From the NCBI GenBank assembly GCA_019775845.1, contig JADQAV010000018.1:1231958-1295957 (forward strand): a stretch of 64,000 nt of DNA, read 5' to 3'. Under the pieces are notes generated by a model. The model ran no database searches, was not told the origin of the DNA, and saw only the letters and a list, made by a program, of their open reading frames with translations. This stretch comes from Myrmaecium sp. VS I D KN 1 (lineage: Eukaryota > Ascomycota > Dothideomycetes > Valsariales > Valsariaceae). Below, one piece after another: positions 54,400 through 64,000 of this stretch (position 1 is its first letter; the number at the start of each line of letters is the position of its first letter). Made by a program: the position numbers and the translations under genes.

Positions 54400-56319
54400 G
54401 CCAATCAGAGCCCGCACGATTCCATATGGGGTATCTTCGGCCAAGCACCCACTCATCGTTGAACAGAACGATGAAGTGAATACACCAGCCGATTTACCCG
54501 CGACCCAATCAGAGCCGCTGGAAACCCCAAAGAAGAATCTTCGGTAGCCCGCCGTCAAACAGAAAGATAAAGTGAACGGGCAGGAAATCATCAGCGCGTT
54601 AAGAGGAAGTGAATACTCACAGCTTAACAAGCTCATTTACCTCGGGACCAATCGGAGAAGCTGCGATGCCTGATTCGGTAACTTCAATAGTCCATCGTTG
54701 AACGGAACGATGAGTGAACGGGTAGTAAACGATGAACTTGTTAAGCAGTCAGTATACAAGGCAGTCGACTACTCAGCGACGCCGTGAGTCCTAAAGGAGT
54801 ATCTTCGTAGCATACCATGCATCGTCAAACAGAAATATCTGTGAACGGGCAGGACATCACCAGCTCGTCAAAAGGTGAGCTCGAGTTCACAGTATATACA
54901 AGGCAGTTGACCACTCAGCGCAGCAGAAATTCTTGAAGAGGTATCTTTGTAGCATACCCTGCATCGTTAAACAAAAAGACGAGTGAACGGGCAGGAAATC
55001 CTCATCATCGAGTTCACAATACAAGGCAGTCGAGCACACAGCGAAGCCGAAGGTCCTGAAAGGAAATGCTCAGCAAACTTCCTTCCATCGTTAAACAGAA
55101 GGATGAAGTGAATACAACAACAGCTTAACGAGCTTGATTGCCCCTTGACCAATCAGTGCTGCTGCACCTCCCGATTCAGCAACTTCGATACTCCATCGTC
55201 GAACGGAAAGCTGAGTGAACGGGCAGTAAATCATCAACTCGCGCTTTACACCTAGACTAATCAGAATGGCCGCGACACCCGATACAGTATGTTTGGTAGC
55301 CCAACGTTAAACAGAAAGATGAGTGAACGGGCAGTGTCCGTAAATCACCAACCATCTCTGATCTCGTCAAGAAGTGAGCTCCTGCGACCTTCGAGCGTTC
55401 ATGATGAACAAATACGACCAACCACTCAACGCAGCGAGAACTCCCAAAAGAGTATCTGCATCACGCATCGTGGAACATATAGGCAAAATTCACAGATCGT
55501 CAAGTCGTCGGGCGGGAAGTCACAGTTTACGAAAGAGAGAGTCAGGCGAGCAAGCTATCGACCGACCGATCAGCGCAGGTGCACTTCTCAATCGGGTAAC
55601 CTTGCAAGTCTTCGTTGAACGCAGCAGCTCCTCGGGGAGGCCCCCCATGAGGTCGCCCGTGAGGCCACCCGCGAGGCCGCCCGTGTGGCAGTGAGCCAGT
55701 CAGCGCGGTAGCAACTTCGAATGGATTCCATCGTTGAACGTTGGTTGTAAATCATTGAGTCCTCAGGTCATCAATTCCTTGTGCGGTTCATGGATTGTCG
55801 ACCTGTTCATACTGTCGCAATTCTTATACGGGAATTTTAGGAGGGGAGTCCCTCATCGTCGAACGCCGGTTGCAAATTATCAGGTCCTTCGATTATCAGG
55901 GCTCTTGTGAAATCCTCCTGCCAATAATACTCGCGGACAGCCAGCCTGTTAGCGATGTCGCAATCCCTAGAACGGATGTTTCGTGAGCTCGTCGTGGAAA
56001 GTCGGTTGAAAATCATCAGGTCCTCAGATCCTCAGGTCCTCCCGTTATAAAGAAACCATCGTCCACTCAGCGAGGCTGCACACCCTGATGGGGTAACTTC
56101 GGTGCATCCGCTGTTCATCGTTAAACACACACAGTTTGTCTAGAGATTCTCAAGGCCCTTATGAGCCGTTTAACATCCACTCAGCGCGGCTGTACATCCA
56201 GATGGAGTAATTTCGCAGCTTATCGTTGAACGTGCAGAGTTTGTCCAAAGTTCTCACCCTCGCGCCCTGTTGCTTGATCGTCCACTCAGCGTAGCTGTAC
56301 ATCTAGATAGGGTTATTTC
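54400..56319. repeat. Diverged tandem-repeat block with RIP-like variation
   Basis: At least ten imperfect copies of a unit about 100-250 bases long follow one another. Each carries the word CATCGTNNAAC, mostly followed by RGAAAGATGAGTGAACGGGC, AGGAAATCATCAGC, and then ACCAATCAG or CACTCAGCG words. Examples start near 54455, 54690, 54820, 54960, 55085, 55195, 55300, 55725, 55850, 56110 and 56220. The variable dinucleotide appears as CG, TG, CA and TA, the four states expected from C-to-T change on either strand of an original CG. Copies toward the right end differ more. No coding frame is preserved. An AT-rich continuation is found at 57764-57910 beyond the inserted element. Confidence 0.7.
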
Positions 56320-56324
56320 GCTAT

Positions 56325-57758
56325 TACGGAATACAGTAACTAGCTTCGGGCTATAACTAAGAATACTAAAAACTAAGACCAGGCCGACACGCCGCGCCGC
56401 GGGGGATTAACTAGCGATTCTACTAAACCTACGGTAAATAATTAAATTAAGACTTAGATAATTAGAAAAGGAATTTAAATAAGCCTATAGTAAATAGTCT
56501 TAATAAAGTTTTATATATATCTTTATATAGACTCTTATGTAGGCTTCTATATAGGCTCTTATATAGGCTCTTACGTAAGCTCTTAAATTATCCTCGTAGG
56601 CTCTTACGTAGGCTCTTACGTAGGTTCTTATATAGGCTTCTATATAGGCTCTTATATAGGCTTCTACGTAGGCTTTTATATAGGCTCTTATATAAGCTCT
56701 TATATTATTCTCGTAGGTTCTTATATAGGCTCTTACGTAGGCTCTTAAGTAGGCTCTTATATAAGCTTCTATATAGGCTCTTATATAGGCTTCTATATAG
56801 GCTTCTATATAAGCTTCTACGTAGGCCTCTATATAGGCTTACTTATATACTATTAAAGCGCCCTTAGTAGGTTTATAATAAAGCCTATAAGAAAGCTTAA
56901 AGGTACTTTAGGAGCCTATAAGTAAGCTTATAAAAGGATTTATAAGAAAGCTTAAAAGTACTTTAGAAGCTTATAAGAAAGCTTATAAAAGAACTTATAA
57001 AGAGGCCTAAAAGCTCTTTAAAAGCCTATAAATAAGCTTATAAAAGAGCCTATAAAGAAGGATATTAAGGAGCCTATATAGAAGCTTATATAAGAGCCTA
57101 TATAGAAGCTTACGTAAGAGCTTACTTAAGAGCTTACTTAAGAACCTATATAAGAGCCTACGTAAGAACCTATAAGGATAATTTAAAAGCCTATATAAGA
57201 GCCTATATAAGGGCCTATATAGAAGTTTATATAAGAGCCTATATAGAAGTTTATATAAGAGTATAAGGACCTATATAGAAGCCTATATAAGAGCTTCTAT
57301 AAAAGCTTACGTAAAGGTATAAGAGCCTATATAGAAGCCTGTATAAAGGCCTACGTAAAAGCTTATATAAAAGTATAAGGGCTTACGTAAGGGCCTACAT
57401 AAGAGCTTATATAAAAGCTTATATAAGAGCCTACGTAAGAGCCTATAAGGACGATTTAAGAGCCTATATAAAAGCCTATAGAAGAGCCTGTATAGAAGCT
57501 TATATAAGAGCTTATATATATAAACGGCTCTACTAGAGCTTTTATAAAGAGCTTATAAAAGGGCCTATATAAAGACTTATAAGAATTATAAGCTTTTAGA
57601 TAATATTAGTCCTACTAATAATTATTTAAGTTTTATTTTAATTACTAGCTATAGGCCTAATAGAATCGCTATCTAATTCCCTATAGTATAGTATATTAGC
57701 TCGGTCTTAAGGTTTAGTATTTTTAATTATAACTTAAAGCTAGTTATAATATTCCGTA
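56325..57758. mobile_element. 1.43-kb palindromic element with 55-bp terminal inverted repeats
   Basis: The left end (TACGGAATACAGTAACTAGC, then TTCGGGCTATAACTAAG) matches the reverse complement of the right end (TACGGAATATTATAACTAGC, then TTTAAGTTATAATTAAA) over about 55 bases, with mostly C/T and G/A differences. GCTAT immediately precedes and follows the element, an apparent 5-bp target duplication. Internally, 12-base units of the TAGGCTCTTATA/TAGGCTCTTACG type fill about 56520-56830, and units in the opposite orientation (GCCTATATAAGA type) fill about 57060-57530, so the whole can fold back on itself. No protein-coding frame is present. It interrupts the tandem-repeat block. It is a non-autonomous element of unknown superfamily. 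Confidence 0.7.
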
Positions 57759-57763
57759 GCTAT

Positions 57764-57910
57764 ATATTATTAAACTTAAAGAGTTTATTTAAAATCCTTA
57801 GGTCCTTAGGTTCTTAGGTCCTCTAGGCCTACTAAGAGTAGTTATATACCTAGATAAAGTAACTTTAGTATTCTTACTAGCTATTATTAAACTTACTTAA
57901 TATTTTAGGC
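57764..57910. repeat. AT-rich continuation of the tandem-repeat block
   Basis: After the inserted element the sequence resumes with TATTATTAAACTTAAAGAG, CTTAGGTCCTTAGG, GTAGTTATATACCTAGATAA and GTAACTTTAGTA. These correspond word for word to CATCGTTAAAC, CTCAGGTCC, GGCTGTACATCCAGATGG and GTAATTTCGCA in the left part of the block, with C-to-T and G-to-A changes. This identifies the same repeat family in strongly mutated form. Confidence 0.6.
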
Positions 57911-58290
57911 CTTATTTACTAGTATTAATTTCTAGTTTATTTATTAAGTAGGAGGTAGCTAATTATAGTAGAACTACTAAGTAGTACTTTAGTAGGCTTA
58001 TAATATATAGTAAAACCCCTAGCTATTTACTAGCTTAATTTTTACTATAAAATTTAATAGTAATTATTAATTTCTTATATAGTTAAAAGTTATCCTAGTA
58101 TCTCCTTACTTATATCCTTATTTACTACTAGTATCCTACCTATATACTTAATATTATTAGTATACTTAACGCTACTAGTAATAACTAGCTAGTTATATTT
58201 AATAGGTAACTACTTATAACTTTACTATTATTATTACTACTACCGCCGCTACTACTACCGCCGCTATAAGCTTCCTATAAGCTAACTATA
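57911..58290. other. Very AT-rich DNA, no identified feature
   Basis: The sequence is dominated by TA dinucleotides and lacks CA/TG, as expected of RIP-mutated DNA. A short ACTACTACCGCCGCT repeat lies near 58230-58265. Nothing else is recognisable. Confidence 0.4.
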
Positions 58291-59000
58291 TTAATACTAA
58301 TACTATTAAGAATATTAGGAAGGAGGGCCTAAATACTAGGCTAAATTATCTAGTTAAAGTAAATAATTATTACTCTTTTAAATACTTTAATTAAGGTTAA
58401 GAAGAAGGCTCTTAATAATAATAATAGCTTTAAGGCTACTAGTTAGAAACTAGTAGTAGACGCTATTAGGAAAATAATCTACTAAACTATTACTAATTAA
58501 ACTATTAAAAATAAACTTAATACCTTTAAATTACTCTAGAAAGAATAGATAGTATATATAAATCTATTTAGTTAGATAATAAATCTATATATAAGTATAA
58601 TAGAAGTACTAGAAGATATTATAAATAAGTACTTTTAAAAGTACTAAAATTATATCGTTTTTTATAACGTTAGATACTTTTACTACGATAGGCTTAAGCG
58701 GCTCTTTAATAGTAGGTTAGTAAATAGCTCTATAGTAGTATCTATTAATAAAGCTATAAGAAGTAGTAGTAATAGTAGTAATATAACTAAGCTTATTAAA
58801 GAGTTAATATTAGGCCCGTTATAAATACTAGGCCTATTATAAATACTTATTTATAGTATTAAATACTTACCTTCTATATTTAAATCTTCGTTATTACTAA
58901 TACTAGTACTAAGTATTAATAGAAGTAATACTTACCGGAAGAGAGCCTTAAGAAATATTATAATTATAAGTAAGAAAGAGTGTAAAAGGACTAGGCGATA
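58291..59000 (+). pseudogene. Relic of a Myb/SANT-like domain gene
   Basis: In one plus-strand frame, interrupted by many stop codons of the TAG/TAA kind, the residue pattern follows the fungal Myb/SANT-like DNA-binding domain (PF12776 type). A basic start is followed by NSFKATS, then a KNKLNTFKLL-like word, then an acidic EVLEDIINKYF-like stretch and a final FYNVRYFYYDRLKRLF-like segment. Such genes are multicopy in fungi and often linked to DNA transposons. The stops fit Trp and Gln codons altered by C-to-T or G-to-A change, so it is non-functional. The limits and the identity of the parent element are uncertain. Confidence 0.45.
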
Positions 59001-59740
59001 CTATATAAATAATAAGCTTAACTATCTAATAATAAAGTATCTTAAAGAGTCTAATATATTACTATTATTATAGATAATAGTACCGTTCTTTTAAACTAAG
59101 ATAGAAATAGAAGGAGATAATTCTAAGTAGAGTCTAATCTTCTAATTTTATAAATTAAAGGCTAGGGGGAAGAAGATAAGTAATAAGGAGTTAATCTAAG
59201 GAAGGTTTAAGGATATAAGAGTAAGAATAAAGCCGAGTGAATCCTTAAGAAGAACTAAAATTATTTAAACTCTAGATTTAAAACTATAAGAATAAAGAGA
59301 TCTATATATAATTAAGAAAGAAGTAGTATAGTATAAGACCTTATTAAAGTACTACCTAATTCTATAGGTCTTAAAGCGGGGTTTTTAAATAAAGTATTAA
59401 ATAAGTATAGGTCTAAGGTAATATAGTAGCGATATATCCTAATAAGAGTAGATTTATTAAGTAAAATATTAGATAATAGTAGGGTAGTAGTAATATAGCG
59501 AGGGGCGAGATTATAAGTATACTATATAGTAGTAATCTTACTAAATAACGGTAATATTACTAAGCGGTAGTAAGAGTTAATTAATAAGCTTATATATACT
59601 AAGTAAGAGCCTATATACTAAGTAAGTATAAGGAATATATATTAAGTAAGAGTCTATATACTAAGTAAGTACGAAAGACGTATACCGAGTAATACTTATA
59701 GCTTAGGGACTTAGGCGATTTTCGGATTTTAAATAATTCT
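59001..59740. other. AT-rich degraded DNA between two relics
   Basis: There is no recognisable coding signal. Repeated words such as CTAAGTAAGAGCCTATATACTAAGTAAG occur at about 59595-59665. This could include the terminal repeat of the neighbouring retroelement fossil, but the matching repeat would lie outside the window. Confidence 0.3.
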
Positions 59741-62700
59741 TAGAAGTTTTTAAATAGGAGGTCCTCTCTTTAGTAACTAAGTTCTTATAAGCTTTCTAAG
59801 TATAATTTAGAGAGCGGGATTTATTAAAGTAGCGCTAATAGAAATTATTAAAGGCGGTAAGGTCTTTAATAAACTTATAAGATTCTTAGGTTAAATTTAA
59901 GTATCTAATCTAGTAGATAAGGTACTAAAATTACTAGTAATTTACTTTAACGTCTAAAATCTCTTTAACCTAGTATTCTTCCTCGCCTTTTATAATAACG
60001 GGTAAAGGCGGTACTCTTTCTTAGTTTAGAAGAGGATTACTAGTAGTAGGTTTAAGGAGGCTAATATAGAATATATTATAGTACTTTATAGTACTTAGGG
60101 GCTCTAGGCGGTAGGCGTAACTAAAGAGCTTTTCTATAATTTTATAAGGTTCTAGGCGCTTATAATTAAGTTTAAATAATAAGTAAATTATATAAATATA
60201 CTATTAGAGGAGCTAGACTTAATTACTAGGTTTAAAAATTAGTAGTTACTCTAAGTAAGTATCTTAAGTAAGTTAAATTTCCTACTATAAGTATTTTATA
60301 AGACTGTTAAAATAGTATATAAAGGTTTTTAATTCTTATAGTAAAGCTTATATATCCTCCTTAGAGAGGATTTAGTACTAAGGATTAAAGCTATAATTTA
60401 TAAAGAACGGCGTAACTTTAATTATTATAGAAATTATATTATTATAGGTAAATTTTATAAAGGCGAGTAACTCTACCTAATTATCCTACTAATAATTAGC
60501 GTAGGTTCGAAGGTATTATTCTAGAATTATATTAACTCTTTTTATCTATCTATCTATTTAAGGATAAAAACTTATACTAAGATTTAGCTTAATACTAAGA
60601 GCCTTACTAAGAGCGTAAGTAAACTAAGAAATAAAAATAAATCTATAGTTAGAGGTAAAATCCTAAAGTAAGTTATAAAGCTTAAAAATATTATCGCGGT
60701 AAAGCGACGTAAGGTATATAGAATTAGTAGTTATATAGTAGGGGATAAAATAAGCTATCTTAATTAGCCTTTTTATAATAACTAAAATTATATCTAAGGA
60801 GTCTACTAGTAGGAGCCTAGTAATAAAATTAAGGGAGGTAGATTCCTAGTAGCGCTACGGAACTTTAAGAGGTTTTAAATATCTAAAAGAAGCGTATTAA
60901 ACCGGTTTAATATATCTATAAGTTTTATAGTTACGAATAAACCGGGTAATAGTATCTCTTATTTTAGGCTACTAAAAGTTATAGGAAACTATTTTAAAAG
61001 TTATAGTATAGCTAGGGTAGCCTATAATAAGATATAAATAATAAGCCTAAATAATCTTATAGTAAAGATTAAGGTCTTCCAGAACGTAGATAAGACTATT
61101 TATAAGTAAAAAGCTATTAAAGTTTACTAAATAGGCTCCTAAGTTAATTAAATAATATTTAGGAATCTTATTTTCTAAAGCTTTAAAGATCTCTTATTTA
61201 AGAGTATTTAATTCTAAAGCCTAGAGAATTTCTAAGGCTAATAAGGTCTTTAAAGCTATAATTATAAGGCTAGAAATCTAAAATTTCTCTAGGCCTAGGA
61301 TTATCCGAGGAGGTAGGTTTCTCTTTAATAAAGAATAATCTCTAGATTATCGAGTTAAAATACTAACTTATTTATTCTAATCTCTTAGGTAGAAGACTAT
61401 ATAAAAGTTTAATTTAGAAAGTTTATTTACCTAACGGGCCTAGCGGTAGTTTAAAATCCTCTTTAAAGTAAAAATAAAGAGGTTTAAATAATTAGTATAA
61501 ATTAAGAGCGGCTTTTAAAGGTTTAAAACTAAAGAACGGTATTCTTTTAGAGATTTAATAAAAGTAAATAACTCCTTATCTCTAATCCTATAATTATACT
61601 CAGGCGGGGTTATTTTATATTAGTAATAAGTAATTAGATAAAGAAGCCTCTTATTAATTAAATATATAACCTATTAAAAAAGAATACTAGAAATTATAAA
61701 AATAGATATATTTATTTCTAAAATAGTATCTAGCTTAGGATCTAAATAGCAGAGAATTAGGTTAGAGTAGAAAGCTTCCTTTAAAAAGTTAAAAGCTTTC
61801 TTATATTTAGGACTTTAAATAAAGGCGGCGCCTTTTTAAAGGAGGTTAAAGAACGGGCGAGTTTTACGTAAGTACTTCTTAATAAACCTATAGTAAAAAT
61901 TAGTAAAACTAAGGAAAGACTATAAGTCTTTAAGATTTCGAGGCGTTTCTTAATTTCGAACTATAGTAACTTTTACGGGATTTATAGTAATTTTATCTAG
62001 TAGAATTATAAAGCTTATAAAGGTAGTAGAGCGAGTAAAGAACTTATACTTCTCGCCTTTAATATAAAGGCCGGCTTAAGGAGTTTCTTAAGGACTTTCC
62101 GGACGTAATTATTATATTCTTCCTTATTTTTAGAGAAAATAGGAATATTATTAAGATAAACTATATAAAAGATATCTAAAAATTCCTTTAAAGTATCGTT
62201 TATAAACTACTAGTAGGTTACGGGAGCGTTTATTTAACTAAAAAAATATAATAAGGTATTTAAAGAGGCCGTAATAAGTTCTAAATACTATTAAATACTC
62301 GTAACTCTCTTTAATATAAATAAGGTTATAGGCTTCTTAGAGGCTAAGGCGAGTAAAGATTTTACTTTAATAGAGCTTCTAAAGGAATTTATTAATTAGC
62401 GGGAGAGGATAATAGTTTTTCTTAGTTATCTTATTTAAAGCTCGATAATTAATATAAAAACGGAGGCTTCTAGGTTTTCTAATAAATAAAATTAGAGAGG
62501 CGTAAGGGAAGGATAAAGGATAAATAAAGCCTTTAATTAACTTAGATTTAAGGTAGTTCCTAAAAGCTTTAAGCTTAAGATCGGATATAGAATAAAGAGA
62601 CTTAAAATTAAGCTTTTTTCCGTCTTTAAGAATAATTTTATAGTTAATATAGCGATATAGTAGGAGCTTATTAGCTTCTCTTTTAATAAAAAGAGGTAAA

Positions 62701-64000
62701 AGTTTATAGAATTATAGCGGAATAATTTCTTTAAGGCGTTACTATTCCTCTATAGGGGTTATAAAGGCGGTCTTTTTTCGGGCTTTAATATATATCCTTA
62801 TATTAAAAAGCGAAACTAGGTATTTTAAAGCGCTATATTTCTTTAAGAGCTTATTTAAAGCTATAGCGGAAATACGAGTAATAGATATATAAATAGGGAT
62901 AAAGAGTTTAGGGGTAATTTCTTCCCTTATAAGAAGATAATTAGCTTAATAAAACGGAGAGGCGAAGGTAATCTAATTTTTTAACTAATTTATTACCGGA
63001 TTATACTACTTTAGCTAGGAAGTTCCTAAAATAATAAGATATTCTACTAAATAAGTAATATAGAGGGTTATAGTTTCTAAATACTAGTTAATATAAATTT
63101 CTAAGTTAATTTTATATATAATCCTCCCTGCGGCAGATTTACGTCTATTTATAACTATAAGAGTTTCCGGATATTTTTTTTAAATATAGTTAGAAGTCAT
63201 TTACGGTAAGGAATTTAGAATTAACGAAGAGTAAAGTAGCGCTAAAATTAATTATAATAGAAGTATTAATTAAACTATTAATTTAGTAGCTTAGAATTAA
63301 AGAGAGTTTCTTTCTTAAGTTTAAAGCGCGCTTTTTTAAAGGCTGCGAAGTAACTTAGGAAATTAAAAGTAAATTAAGTAAATTTAAGAGAGTTTCTAGG
63401 GGAGAGAACTAACTAGATAAGAATAATAAAAGTAAAGTAGCTTATAGTAGGCTAGTTAATAACTATAAGTTAACTAGCCCGAGGCGTTTTTTAATAAAAT
63501 TAAGTAGAGAACTTAAGCGAGAGGCTTCTCTAAGGCTATAGAAGTAGATATAGTAGGAACTATAAGAGTTATAAAACTAGAGGTAAAAGTTATATTAATT
63601 TTTTTCTTCTATATTTTTAACTTTAGATAGTCCTTAATCTAGTATCTAAGAGTACTATAAGTATAAAGGTTATTAACGTAGCGGTATTATTTCCGGGTAG
63701 TAAAATTAAATTTTATAGGTTCTTTAGAAAGTAGTATAAGTATAGTAGTAAGCTATAGTATAAGAAGCTTAGAAATAAAGAATTAAGAGTACGAAATAAG
63801 CGGAGCGGAGCGAGTAAAAATAGAAGTATAATTCTTTTTTTTTAGGTATTTATAGATCTAGTTATCTAGGCTAATATAGAGTTTAGTAAATTTTTTAAGT
63901 AAGGTAAGTAAATCGCTTTTAATAAGAAGGTCTTAAATATTATCCTTTAAACTGTGTTTAAAGTAGTAAATCTAGACGGAATCCTTATACTAGTTAAGCT
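59741..64000 (-). mobile_element. Fossil Ty3/gypsy chromovirus (LTR retrotransposon), partial
   Basis: On the minus strand the order of recognisable parts is gag with a zinc-knuckle-like region (about 63.6-64.0 kb), a reverse transcriptase region (about 61.9-62.7 kb), then RNase H and integrase regions (about 60.1-61.7 kb) and a chromodomain-like end (about 59.9-60.0 kb). This order is that of chromodomain-bearing Ty3/gypsy elements. The copy is broken throughout, with dozens of interruptions, and its base composition is that of heavy RIP. The 5' end lies beyond the window. Age cannot be read from divergence because RIP acts fast. Confidence 0.7.

Overview
The window looks like nuclear DNA of a filamentous ascomycete (Pezizomycotina, most likely Sordariomycetes). 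The reasons are genes with short 50-130 base GT-AG introns, a CON-6 conidiation gene, a PTH11/rhodopsin-type membrane protein, a secreted GH18 chitinase and phytase, long pyrimidine-rich gene-free stretches, and an extremely AT-rich right end with the transition pattern expected of repeat-induced point mutation (RIP). The first bases are a C homopolymer, not a telomere repeat, so this may simply be a contig edge.

Left part (0.5-16.3 kb). eEF1B-gamma (minus) and mitochondrial ribosomal protein uS9m (plus) diverge from a shared promoter of about 370 bp. About 11.3 kb with no convincing gene follows. It holds a small hairpin, a MITE-like inverted repeat, simple repeats and a long pyrimidine-rich leader, and ends at a spliced gene for a Gln/Pro-rich protein with a charged helical C-terminal domain of unknown function (14.86-16.25 kb).

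Middle part (16.3-36 kb). A tentative four-exon minus-strand gene lies at 19.7-20.6 kb. Then come con-6, a ZNF511-type zinc-finger gene divergent from an EST1/SMG7-like gene, a low-complexity hypothetical gene with two competing frames, a histidine-acid phosphatase of the 3-phytase family, and an intronless choline/GABA-type permease followed by a 14-base minisatellite.

Right part (36-54 kb). A 487-bp foldback element with a 15-base internal minisatellite lies in gene-poor DNA. It is followed by a PTH11-like receptor gene, a GH18 chitinase, a large amidoligase-domain protein and, convergent with it, a nitrilase that carries a 300-residue insertion containing a three-fold repeat.

Far right (54-64 kb). 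A diverged tandem-repeat block shows RIP-like variation between copies. It is interrupted by a 1.43-kb element with 55-bp terminal inverted repeats and an apparent 5-bp target duplication, whose interior is a large palindrome of 12-base units. Beyond it lie very AT-rich RIP-degraded DNA, a relic of a Myb/SANT-like gene, and a fossil Ty3/gypsy chromovirus on the minus strand that runs off the window edge. The most unusual items are the two foldback elements sharing a CAGGCTCTTACG-like core and the nitrilase with its repeat-bearing insertion.
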